Part shown: piece after piece, positions 1-6,404 of the stretch
Layout: every line of letters starts with the position of its first letter
Numbering within the stretch: position 1 is the stretch's first letter
Source: SZUA-430 sp044375275
GTDB lineage: Bacteria; Pseudomonadota; Alphaproteobacteria; Micropepsales; Micropepsaceae
NCBI GenBank assembly: GCA_044375275.1
Contig: JBILMZ010000195.1
Coordinates: 1-6,591, forward strand
Direction: 5' to 3'
DNA: 6,591 bases
Made by a program: the position numbers and the translations under genes
The notes under the pieces: model-generated
The model's input: the letters and a program-made list of their open reading frames with translations, nothing else
Told to the model about the DNA's origin: nothing
Database searches by the model: none

Positions 1-50
1 GGACCAATTTTGATGTGTTGGTGGGCCGTCGCTCGCTCTGGAATTCCTGA

Positions 51-293
51 AAAGTTCCGTCTTACCCACTGCAAGGCTCGCGTGGAGCATCATCCTTCTA
101 CGATCGAGCATGTTTGTCGGCTAGGCACTTGCGCGCGCAGGAGCGAATTACAGTTTTACGGGCACATGAGATAAGAATCTCTTCAGTCGCCGTTAGTGCC
201 GACGGCACGCGCATCGCCATGGGGTCAATGGACAAGACCGCGCGGATTTGGCGCGCCATCGTCGTTGCCGATCGGCGCGATCCTTATCGATAG
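51..293 (+). pseudogene. WD40-repeat protein remnant (C-terminal repeat)
   Basis: The + frame ending at TAG 291-293 reads VLRAHEIRISSVAVSADGT, then IAMGSMDKTARIW (about 153-257). This is a textbook WD40 blade: a G/A-H dipeptide, S-x-D-G, a G-S-x-D-x-T core and a terminal I-W. WD40 blades form beta-propellers used for protein contacts, often at the C-terminus of large bacterial signalling or nSTAND-type ATPases. Only one blade is recognisable. An in-frame TGA at 48-50 closes the frame upstream, no start codon with a ribosome site is seen, and the codons before about 140 do not look like a blade. The next frame (298-366) reads MKPFEKLSDADCDRFAHACS, which might be the original C-terminal tail after a frameshift; that is only a guess. 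I read this as the decayed 3' end of a larger gene. Confidence 0.6.
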
Positions 294-555
294 CGCTATG
301 AAACCGTTCGAGAAGCTAAGCGATGCCGACTGTGACCGGTTTGCTCATGCGTGCAGCACGCCTTAAACAATGGCACACTGGATGAATTATTGGTCTCGTC
401 GAGTTGGAAAACCTTGCTAATGATATTCATCCGCAATGAACTATCAGGAAAATCGAGCGCTAACCGCTCCATGACCTTGGCTAAACAACACAAGAAATTG
501 GCCAGCTTTTCCGCCAATAGTCTCGGATGTTGTCTGTCCCTGCACCCAGTTCAAT
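294..555. other. unexplained lower-GC stretch without a convincing gene
   Basis: The stretch between the WD40 remnant and the terminator is visibly richer in A/T than the rest of the window. Small open frames exist on both strands: a 68-codon + frame from GTG 351 to TAA 555-557, and a 73-codon - frame from 517 to 296. Neither has a clear ribosome-binding site, a recognisable motif or a family resemblance. The + frame ends exactly where the terminator hairpin begins, so a + transcript (a small protein, a small RNA or the tail of a lost gene) may once have ended here. I see no tRNA, transposase or insertion-sequence end. Confidence 0.35.
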
Positions 556-589
556 AACCCGCCAGAGGTAGAACCCTGGCGGGTTTTTT
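556..589 (+). terminator. Rho-independent terminator
   Basis: AACCCGCCAG (556-565) pairs perfectly with CTGGCGGGTT (576-585) around a 10-nt loop. A run of six T (584-589) follows at once. This is a strong intrinsic terminator for + strand transcription. Read on the - strand the same hairpin is followed by the weaker tract TTATT, so it may also partly stop transcripts coming from the - strand fragments that end at 606. Confidence 0.85.
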
Positions 590-605
590 GTTGTCTCAGG
601 TCATC

Positions 606-1166
606 TCACAAGCTCGCAGACAGCTGCCGGATTTCATCCAGCCCAACAGGCGGCGCAGGGCGAAAACCGATCAGATCGACCCGTTTGGCAAATTCCCTCT
701 GAACCCTGTCGATCTGCGCGCGCTCACCTCTCAGTCTGGATCTCAAGAGCGGATCCCGTGTCCCGGTTGCAGCCATGCTCTTGTTGATGATCAAGCCATA
801 GGGCTCGATGCCAGCCCGCCGCAAATCATCCTGCAAGGCACCAGCCTCTGACACGGGGGTCCTCTCAGGAAGAGCAACGAGGATGACACGTGTATAGTTT
901 GCGTCCTGAAGCCGCATCAGCGGCGTCGTGACCCGGCCAATGGCGCCGGTGTCCAAGACGCGCGTCATCTGCCGGTGGTAGGCGCCGGTCGCGTCCAGAA
1001 TCAGAAGCGTGCGCCCTGTCGGGGCGGTGTCGATCACCACAAACGAGCTTCGGGCCTCAGCAACGACACGAGCGAAGGCGAGGAACGCGGAGACTTCTTC
1101 CGTGCAGGGAGACGCCAGATCCTCTCGGAGCAAAGCCTTTCCGGGCTCGCTGAGATCTCTGCCTCG
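606..1166 (-). pseudogene. arsA: 3' fragment of ArsA-like arsenical-pump ATPase
   Basis: The - frame (an ATG-initiated ORF would run 1286-606, 226 codons) matches the C-terminal half of ArsA, the ATPase that drives arsenite export with ArsB, from about codon 41 on. The clearest pieces are REDLASPCTEEVSAF, the switch region VVIDTAPTGRTLLILDAT followed by GAYHR, LVALPERTPVSEA, LIINKSMAA, and a closing PVGLDEIRQL. Full ArsA proteins of about 580 residues carry two P-loops; neither is present, so this piece cannot bind ATP normally. The family signature is usually D-T-A-P-T-G-H-T; here the His is Arg. The codons upstream of about 1166 do not resemble ArsA and lie opposite an esterase fragment in another frame. 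No other ars gene is visible. The reading frame is still open, so the loss is recent or the fragment is tolerated. Confidence 0.8.
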
Positions 1167-1169
1167 GGA

Positions 1170-1800
1170 TGTAACGTTTCGTTTCGGCCGCCTCGATGTC
1201 ATGGTTCCGGGGCCCAAGCATCCGCGAAATTGGTCCCTGGCCCTCATTCTCCCGCGAGAGCGAGGGTTTCCTGTGGCCCCCGCCATTCACCCGGTAGAGC
1301 GATACGGGCGCAAACCTGCAATTGACACCCGTCATCAACGTGATGGTCGAGCCATCGGATGGATCGAGATCGGGCAGGCTTTCCTCCCGCGCCGGCAGTC
1401 CGCAGCCATTGATCCGCGCCCAGAAGGCGAAGGTCTCCGGGATGCTGGACATGGGATCCCGCGGGCGCTGCAATAACCGCCCCGCCGCAGAGCCATCATA
1501 GGTCATGAGCGGATCGGCCGTTCCCGCAATCATTATCACAGGCCGGGGGCGCGCAGGCTTGCAGGCCTCGTGCATCGCCACCGGCATCGCCGCGATCGTC
1601 GGGGCAATGCCTGCGAAAAGATCGGCGCGATCAGACGCAAGGCGCAGGGACATCATGCCGCCGTTGGAGGGGCTCGTCATGAAAACCTGCGCAGGGTCTG
1701 CGCCATCCTTCGCGACGATCTCTTCAATGAGCCCTGCATACCTCACGGCCGCCTTATTTTTCCCCGTCGCCGGTTCGCTGTGGAAGCGGAGAGGGAGCCA
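1170..1800 (-). pseudogene. 3' fragment of poly(3-hydroxybutyrate) depolymerase-like esterase
   Basis: An open - frame reads YAGLIEEIVAKDGADPAQVF, then MTSPSNGGMMSLRLA, CKPARPRPVIMIAGTADPL, FAFWARINGC, LYRVNGGGHR and GPRNHDIEAAE. This is the second half of the LpqC/PhaZ-like alpha/beta hydrolase family. Counting from GTG 1746, the nucleophile Ser is residue 27, the acid Asp 78 and the His 158, so the triad survives. The elbow is S-P-S-N-G rather than the usual G-x-S-N-G. The N-terminal half, with signal peptide and oxyanion loop, is missing: family-like sequence begins near 1790, just after the stop of the upstream hydrolase gene. At the other end homology stops near 1183-1170, where ArsA-like sequence takes over in a different frame. 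The frame stays open to 1057 as a meaningless tail. GTG 1746 has AAGG five bases upstream, so translation is possible but a working enzyme is unlikely. Confidence 0.75.
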
Positions 1801-1805
1801 CCCAC

Positions 1806-2687
1806 CTATTTGGTGTCGATGCGCATCCCGGCCGGCGCTGGCGCAGCGCGGCAGTCACCCTGATCAACACCCCGCAGGAAATCGGCGATTGTACGCCTTG
1901 TCAGGGCTTCGACGGATGCCGAGCTTCCCATGCCGGCAAAGTTCATGTGCGACGCGCCATCGATGACGCCGAGCCACTTGCACCCTGCAGGCATGTTGTT
2001 GAAGGGTTCGGTACGCGTCTGCCAGGACCCGCCGCCCAACTCGCTGTCCTCGGTGCCCGTCAGAAGCAGCACGGGCTTCCTGATCGAGGTCCATGCATTC
2101 TCAGGAAAGATAAGTCCTGCACCCTGCGGCGACAGGGCAATATAGGCACCGAAGCCATCCGACCCGCGCATATCTACTTTGTTCGTGGCGCCGGCTTCGA
2201 TCATCACGGTTGCCGCACCCATCGAGTGGCCGAGCAGGATTGCCGAGCGTGAGGCGCACTTGCTCTCTGCCCACTGTCGCGCTGCGGCGATGTCCTTGAA
2301 CCGCCCCCGATAGGCAGCAGGATCAGTGATCAGACTGGCAAGGGCGCCCTTCAGGTCCAGTCCTTTCATGTGCTCGCGCACGGCGCGACGCCCACTCTCC
2401 GGGTGACCGACGACGATACCCAGATAGCCAAGCTCCGACATGGCGTCACCGAGATACCCCAAGCCGTTCTCCGATCCCCCGGCGCCGTGTGAAATGATGG
2501 CGATACCCCGGCATGCGCCACCCTTCGGCGCGTACACCATGATCGGAACATCCTTCTGGTCTTCGCGCTTGAGGTTCACCGCCTCGCCGGCAAATGAATT
2601 CCCGACGATCCCGAGAAAGAGAGCGCCTGCCAAAGTCAGCGCGAGCAGGGCAACAAGTGACACGACAAGCGTGATCAGGCGTTTCAT
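1806..2687 (-). CDS. secreted or membrane-anchored alpha/beta hydrolase
   Basis: 293 residues. The start at 2687 is preferred over ATG 2705 because AGAGGA (2695-2700 on the - strand) lies about seven bases before it. Residues 1-33 form a signal peptide or membrane anchor (MKRLITLVV, then a Leu/Ala-rich core, with possible cleavage after SFA), so the enzyme should act in the periplasm or outside. The catalytic fold is clear: oxyanion motif HGAG at 67-70, nucleophile elbow GHSMGA with Ser155, acid Asp214 in TGTEDSELGG, and His247 in GASHMNF. The layout resembles the dienelactone-hydrolase / platelet-activating-factor acetylhydrolase-like group, which cleaves esters or short acyl bonds; the substrate cannot be told. 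It is transcribed away from the 2941 operon, and a palindromic operator sits about 140 bp upstream. It looks intact, unlike the fragment that follows its stop codon. Confidence 0.88.
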   Translation of the reverse strand: MKRLITLVVSLVALLALTLAGALFLGIVGNSFAGEAVNLKREDQKDVPIMVYAPKGGACRGIAIISHGAGGSENGLGYLGDAMSELGYLGIVVGHPESGRRAVREHMKGLDLKGALASLITDPAAYRGRFKDIAAARQWAESKCASRSAILLGHSMGAATVMIEAGATNKVDMRGSDGFGAYIALSPQGAGLIFPENAWTSIRKPVLLLTGTEDSELGGGSWQTRTEPFNNMPAGCKWLGVIDGASHMNFAGMGSSASVEALTRRTIADFLRGVDQGDCRAAPAPAGMRIDTK

Positions 2688-2810
2688 GGGCAAATCCTCT
2701 TGCATGGGCGATCGGAACAGGAGGCCGTTTCAGGAGACGTGGGGCAGAGTGCTAGCGTAATCCTTCTGCCAGCCCGCCGGCACAATCAGGTCCGACCGCA
2801 TGCCCGAAAC

Positions 2811-2843
2811 TTGACGATGCGCATAAATTGTCGACAATATAAG
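2811..2843 (+). promoter_or_regulatory. putative promoter with operator for the 2941-5252 operon
   Basis: TTGACG (2811-2816) matches a -35 box at five of six positions, and TATAAG (2838-2843) matches a -10 box at five of six. The 21-bp spacing is too long for a standard sigma-70 promoter, so at least one of the two is probably not the real element. The palindrome at 2827-2838 lies between and over them, where a bound protein would block polymerase. Confidence 0.4.
2827..2838. promoter_or_regulatory. perfect palindromic operator ATTGTCGACAAT (site 1)
   Basis: A perfect 12-bp palindrome in the 253-bp divergent region between the hydrolase gene and the + strand operon. It sits in a 16-bp block (AATTGTCGACAATATA, 2826-2841) repeated exactly at 6404-6419. 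Short palindromes with a central TTGTCGACAA or similar core are typical targets of FCD-type GntR dimers, and a GntR gene is in the window. One bound dimer could control both divergent units. Confidence 0.75.
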
Positions 2844-2882
2844 GCAGTGTCAAGATCGCACGCAGCCATCGTTGCAGATCAT

Positions 2883-2916
2883 GACGCAACACGAGCATTA
2901 TTGGGTCGTGTACGTC
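2883..2916 (+). repeat. inverted repeat in the leader of the 2941 operon
   Basis: GACG-ca-ACACGA (2883-2894) pairs with TCGTGT-a-CGTC (2906-2916) around an 11-nt loop: ten base pairs with a small asymmetric bulge. It ends 14 bases before the ribosome-binding site GGGGAG (2931-2936). It could be an mRNA leader hairpin or a second protein-binding site. There is no T tract, so it is not a simple terminator. Confidence 0.4.
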
Positions 2917-2940
2917 CGCCGGCGCTGATAGGGGAGATCG

Positions 2941-3921
2941 ATGATGGAAAACGGCATTTTCGACCGAGCGGTCCCGCGCAGGGCAGTCCTCGCGTCATCG
3001 CTCCCGCTGGTTGCTGCCGCGACCATGAGGCCGGCCGCCGCCACCACGAGCGACCGTCCGGCCTTTGGTGCGCCGGCAAGAAGCGAGTCGGTCGTGATGT
3101 CCGCGCTTGACCCGGATGCGCGTTCAGGGTTCGAGGTTCGTCTGTGCCGATATCCGGACGAGGGCGTGACGTGGGTGTGGGCGCAGGTATTTCACGCGAG
3201 CCGGGTCTATTCATTCACCGACACGACATGGCCCTGCACGCGCGCAATGACGCCGGTTGATGAAGCTGGTGCGCAATACGCGGCAAGCCAGGCTGAAGGC
3301 CGGATTGTGTTCGATCGTGCAGGCAGCCGGCCAGCCCCCCGGGGCGTAAAGCTGGCTTTGTCGTTGGGATTGCACCAGAACCCGTTTGCGCCAGACGGAC
3401 CAGGTCGAACGCCTGTCGAATTGATTGCCGAATTCATGCCTGTTTCTGCGTCGGAGGGAATTCTCGATGGTCGCAGCGAAATCAAGGGAACGATCGGCGC
3501 AAAGTTGCGCATTGGCAACCGCTCGCTGGCTCTCGCCTGCCTGGGCCACTATCACGAGCAGGTGCAGGAAAAGCCACGTTTCGTGGATCCGTTCGTCTAC
3601 TTTCGCGGATGGGGCAGGGGCATATACTTCACCATGCTCCGTGGCGCAGCGGCATCGAGTTCCGGCGGGGTTCTCTTTCAGGACGGCAAGCCGATAAGGG
3701 CCGTTGCCTTCGATGTGGCGCCCCCATCAGCCTCCCGCCGCTTCAGGATCAAGCGCGAGGACGGAAGCTCGATGCAGGGACACGCAGACGCCACCTATGT
3801 GTTCGGCCAGCGCATCTATGGGGCGTGGCGACCGAGCCGCATCGTGAGGGGTGAGGTCGACGGCATCAGGTTTGCAGGGATGCTCAACGATTGGCGTCCC
3901 GAAAAGCTGCCATATATCTAG
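2941..3921 (+). CDS. Tat-exported protein, possibly AttH/CrtC lipocalin-like
   Basis: 326 residues from ATG 2941. ATG 2944 is equally possible and has better spacing (seven bases) from GGGGAG at 2931-2936. The N-terminus carries a Tat-like signal, VPRRAVLASSLPLVAAA, so the protein should be folded before export. The mature part is rich in short beta-strand patterns with many aromatics and charged turns: FEVRLCRYPDEGVTWVWAQVF (64-84), VYSFTDTTWPC (89-99), LACLGHYHEQ (198-207), FVYFRGWGRGIYFT (218-231), YGAWRPSRIVRGEVDG (293-308). The spacing of a G-H-Y-H-E-Q segment, aromatic strands and a late W-R-P reminds me of the AttH/CrtC (hydroxyneurosporene synthase-like) two-lipocalin family, which includes hydratases. 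The resemblance is weak and could be wrong. It is first in an operon with the PA/M28-like gene (38 bp between), under the palindromic operator. A role on the same substrate is likely; the reaction is unknown. Confidence 0.8.
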   Translation: MMENGIFDRAVPRRAVLASSLPLVAAATMRPAAATTSDRPAFGAPARSESVVMSALDPDARSGFEVRLCRYPDEGVTWVWAQVFHASRVYSFTDTTWPCTRAMTPVDEAGAQYAASQAEGRIVFDRAGSRPAPRGVKLALSLGLHQNPFAPDGPGRTPVELIAEFMPVSASEGILDGRSEIKGTIGAKLRIGNRSLALACLGHYHEQVQEKPRFVDPFVYFRGWGRGIYFTMLRGAAASSSGGVLFQDGKPIRAVAFDVAPPSASRRFRIKREDGSSMQGHADATYVFGQRIYGAWRPSRIVRGEVDGIRFAGMLNDWRPEKLPYI

Positions 3922-3959
3922 GAGCGGCCAACCATTCGTCCTCGGGAGCAACGCGCAAC

Positions 3960-5252
3960 ATGTTCAGCATTTCACGTCGAAGCATGATGGCAGCTGGTCT
4001 TGCCGGCATCGGCTGCACCCTGACCGGCCAGGCGGGCGCGGAGGAAAATCCCTTCGACGGACAGCGCATGTTCAAGGACGTTTTGGACTACGCGGGCTTT
4101 GGCGACCATCGGACGGGATCGCCTGGCGACCAGGCGACAACAGGCTGGCTGCGGTCTCGGCTGGCCTCGATGGGTTATGCGTGTGAGCTGCACGACTTTG
4201 GTTTTGAGCTGTTCGAGCCGCAAAAGACCCATTTGAAATCGCCGGACGGCAGGCTGATACCGCTTCTTCCGGCATGGCAACCGGCGCCAACGCGGGAGGG
4301 CGGGCTGTCAGGTATCCTGTCCCTTGGGACTGGCGAGGCGCATCAACCGGGTGGTATCAGTCTTGTTGCAATACCCTACATGCCCGCCGGATCCTTTCAT
4401 GCAAAAGGGCAGATGGAGCCAATCACGGCCGCCATCGCAGCCGGGGCTGGCGCAGTCATCGCCATAACCGAGGGTCCGACCGGCGAGGTCATCGCCATGA
4501 ATGCGTCACCGGATTTGCGCTGGCCCGTTCCGGTCGTCCTCGCGGCACCGAAGGAGGGCGATGCCCTGAGGCGCCTCGCGCTTCAACGGGCAACAGTCCG
4601 GCTGGTGTCAGAGGGGCGCTCGGAGCCGTCAGCCCGCGCGCAAAATGTCATTGCGCGGAAGGCCGGCTCAGGTCGGCGCCTTGTCATTTCAACGCCAAAG
4701 AGCGGCTGGTTTGCATGTGCCGGAGAGAGGGGCAGCGGCATCGCGGTCGCTTTGGCCCTTGCCTCATGGGCAGTCAACCGATTGGCCGCGCCGGTGACCT
4801 TTATCTCGACCAGCGGGCATGAGTTTGAAGGCCTCGGCGGAAAGTTGCTCTTGAAAGACCATGCACCAGCACCGGACGATGTCGCCTTGTGGGTCCATAT
4901 CGGTGCCAATGTCGCTTGCAATGCGGTCAGCTTCAGCGACGGTTCACCGAAACGGCTGGACGGCCCAAGCCAGCAGCGGGGAATACAGGTAACAGAAGCG
5001 CTGATACCCCTGCTGAAACAGGCATTCGCAGGGCAGGTGGGCTATGAAAAGCCGATCCCCGCAGATCCCGCGCGTGCGATTGGCGAGGCGGCGGTATTCC
5101 TCGAGGCGGGTTATGCGCCACTGATCGGACTTGTCGGGGCGCATCCGCTTCACCACACGCCGATAGATCTGCCGGCGATTGCGACCTCGCCTGATCAATT
5201 GGTACCGGTCGCACAGGCACTCGCGCGGGCAGTGCAAGGGATAATGCGTTAA
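3960..5252 (+). CDS. Tat-exported PA-domain / M28 aminopeptidase-like protein with altered metal site
   Basis: 430 residues. ATG 3960 is chosen because GGGAG (3944-3948) lies upstream and the product then starts with a clean Tat signal, SRRSMMAAGLAGIG (residues 5-18); a longer frame from 3891 would overlap the previous gene. Residues 35-90 are an M28-type N-terminus (DHRTGSPGDQATTGWLRSRL). Residues about 115-225 form a PA-like insertion. Residues 228-430 are the peptidase-like fold, ending in LHHTPIDLPAI like the last ligand loop of the family. M28 enzymes normally bind two zinc ions through H-x-D, D, E-E, D/E and H. Here the H-x-D position reads STPKSGWF, the Asp loop reads GERGSG and the E-E position reads GHEFEG; only the last His (398 or 399) is obvious. 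It may be a divergent hydrolase with another metal or mechanism, or a binding protein. It is second in the operon. Confidence 0.82.
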   Translation: MFSISRRSMMAAGLAGIGCTLTGQAGAEENPFDGQRMFKDVLDYAGFGDHRTGSPGDQATTGWLRSRLASMGYACELHDFGFELFEPQKTHLKSPDGRLIPLLPAWQPAPTREGGLSGILSLGTGEAHQPGGISLVAIPYMPAGSFHAKGQMEPITAAIAAGAGAVIAITEGPTGEVIAMNASPDLRWPVPVVLAAPKEGDALRRLALQRATVRLVSEGRSEPSARAQNVIARKAGSGRRLVISTPKSGWFACAGERGSGIAVALALASWAVNRLAAPVTFISTSGHEFEGLGGKLLLKDHAPAPDDVALWVHIGANVACNAVSFSDGSPKRLDGPSQQRGIQVTEALIPLLKQAFAGQVGYEKPIPADPARAIGEAAVFLEAGYAPLIGLVGAHPLHHTPIDLPAIATSPDQLVPVAQALARAVQGIMR

Positions 5253-5286
5253 GGCGGCCCCTCTAGGCGGGCTCGCGCGCGCCGCC
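5253..5286. repeat. GC-rich inverted repeat at the convergent gene ends
   Basis: GGCGGC (5253-5258) and GCCGCC (5281-5286) form a six-bp stem around a GC-rich loop between the stop codons of the peptidase-like gene and the regulator, overlapping the end of the latter. There is no T tract on either strand, so a terminator role is doubtful. It is the only such structure in the ten-base gap. Confidence 0.25.
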
Positions 5287-6090
5287 ACGCCGATCTGCCT
5301 TTACCCGCTCGCCACGCCCCTTCCCAATCCGTGCCTGCAACGCGGCAGCTTCGGCTTTGAGTTGGGCAATTGCAAAAAGGCGCGACTGGTTGACCAGTCT
5401 TTGTGCGATCGCATCAGCTTTCCGGGCCGATCGCTCCTTCAAGGCCGTGGCGAGTTGCCCCCATTTCTGATGCTGGCTGCGTCGCCATGCAAGGTTCGCC
5501 GAGAGCACCGCCTGATGTTGCCAGAAGGCGAGATTGCCAACCCGCTGGAACATCCACGCCGCACGCTGACTGCCGCAAATAACCCCAAGATGGGCAGCCG
5601 CGGCAAATGCCAGGGCGAGCTCCTCTGCAATAGGCTTGCCGCGTGTAATGCACGACCCTATTGCTTCGACGCGAACTTCAAACTCGGCAATGTCCTTGTC
5701 CGATGCATTTGCGGCAGCGAACCGTGCAACAACCCCCATGAGCGCGCCAACGAGAACAAACAGGTCATCGATCTCATCGAGCGTCAGCGTGACAACACGT
5801 GCCCCCCGCCATGGAACCATCTCGATGAGCCCGTCGATTTCGATCAGCCTCAAGGCCTCCCGCACAGGGGCACGGCTGCATGACAGCCGCGAGGCGACCT
5901 CCTGCTCCCGGATCCATTCTCCGGGCTTGTAGCGTTCTGCAACGATGTCCAGCATGAGCTGGTGTGCAACCCGGATTACCTGCGGGGGAAGACGCTCGCT
6001 TGGCGTCTGGATGAGGGGTACGAATACGCGCGGGGCGGCTGGCAGTGTAACCGCCGCCCTTGAACCTGCCTTTTGCCGTGTCTCTGCCAT
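5263..6090 (-). CDS. GntR-family transcriptional regulator with degenerate FCD-like domain
   Basis: 275 residues from ATG 6090, which has AAGGA seven bases upstream (6098-6102, - strand). A TTG at 6126 would add 12 residues but lacks a site. Residues 34-103 are a typical GntR winged helix-turn-helix: YKPGEWIREQEVASRLSCSRAPVREALRLIEIDGLIE then the wing VPWRGARVV. Residues 105-245 are helical and sit where FCD ligand domains sit. FCD proteins usually bind a metal through an Asp and three His; here only His167 (AAAAHLGV) fits, while the positions of the second and third His read Gln212 (WGQL) and Asn234 (VNQS). The effector pocket has therefore probably changed, or no metal is used. The C-terminal tail (about 250-275) is strongly basic. 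It ends ten bases from the end of the convergent peptidase-like gene. It is the natural candidate to bind the palindromes at 2827, 6271 and 6405. Confidence 0.9.
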   Translation of the reverse strand: MAETRQKAGSRAAVTLPAAPRVFVPLIQTPSERLPPQVIRVAHQLMLDIVAERYKPGEWIREQEVASRLSCSRAPVREALRLIEIDGLIEMVPWRGARVVTLTLDEIDDLFVLVGALMGVVARFAAANASDKDIAEFEVRVEAIGSCITRGKPIAEELALAFAAAAHLGVICGSQRAAWMFQRVGNLAFWQHQAVLSANLAWRRSQHQKWGQLATALKERSARKADAIAQRLVNQSRLFAIAQLKAEAAALQARIGKGRGERVKADRRGGAREPA

Positions 6091-6180
6091 GGTCCAATCC
6101 TTAGTGTCCCGCGCGCGCACACGCAACGGAATGTAAGGCCGGTGCGCCCGGGGCAGTGCTGGTTACCATGTGTTGTTCCT

Positions 6181-6191
6181 TTGCGACGCAA
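6181..6191. repeat. short palindrome TTGCGACGCAA in the gntR leader
   Basis: Five-bp arms around one base, flanked by CC on the left and GG on the right, which extend the symmetry with one mismatch. It lies about 90 bp upstream of the regulator start. It could be a hairpin in the gntR leader or a site for another protein; its sequence differs from the ATTGTCGACAAT operators. Confidence 0.3.
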
Positions 6192-6270
6192 GGGGGTATC
6201 CGCACTTAGATCTGCCCGAATGTCAGGTCTGGCACGGCGCTAACCAAGGCCACTCATGCCGACATCCCGG

Positions 6271-6282
6271 ATTGTCGACGAA
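6271..6282. promoter_or_regulatory. imperfect operator copy ATTGTCGACGAA (site 3)
   Basis: Ten of twelve bases match the perfect palindrome, with one half-site intact and two changes in the other half. It lies about 180 bp upstream of the gntR start and about 35 bp downstream of the candidate - strand -10 box at 6322-6317, a position suited to autorepression. A weaker site next to the regulator's own gene would fit looser self-control. This is inference from position and similarity only. Confidence 0.5.
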
Positions 6283-6404
6283 AATCTGGAAAATGCAGAC
6301 CGAACCGCACACTGAAATTGTAAAAGATGCAAAATAAACACACAGTGTCCGCATTGGTGGCAAGGCTCCGCCACCGCGATTGCCTACAACGGGACGATGC
6401 GATA

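Noticed and set aside
500..590. Possible tRNA or tmRNA end before the terminator
   Set aside because: The segment CCCAGTTCAAT recalls a T-loop, but no acceptor or anticodon stem can be formed around it.
1..605. Insertion-sequence or transposon end, or CRISPR array
   Set aside because: No terminal inverted repeats, target duplications, transposase motifs or regularly spaced repeats were found.
975..1476. + strand open frames of 116 and 155 codons opposite the esterase/ArsA fragments
   Set aside because: They are arginine- and proline-rich low-quality translations lying antisense to frames with clear family motifs, as expected of shadow frames in GC-rich DNA.
4274..4822. 182-codon + strand frame inside the M28-like gene
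   Set aside because: It lies within the better supported 3960-5252 gene in another frame and has a biased, motif-free composition.
5362..5883. 173-codon + strand frame opposite the gntR gene
   Set aside because: It is antisense to the well-supported winged-helix regulator and has no ribosome site or recognisable motif.
6309..6348. Possible inverted repeat ACACTG / CAGTGT
   Set aside because: Six-base arms separated by 28 bases are expected by chance in a region of this size.
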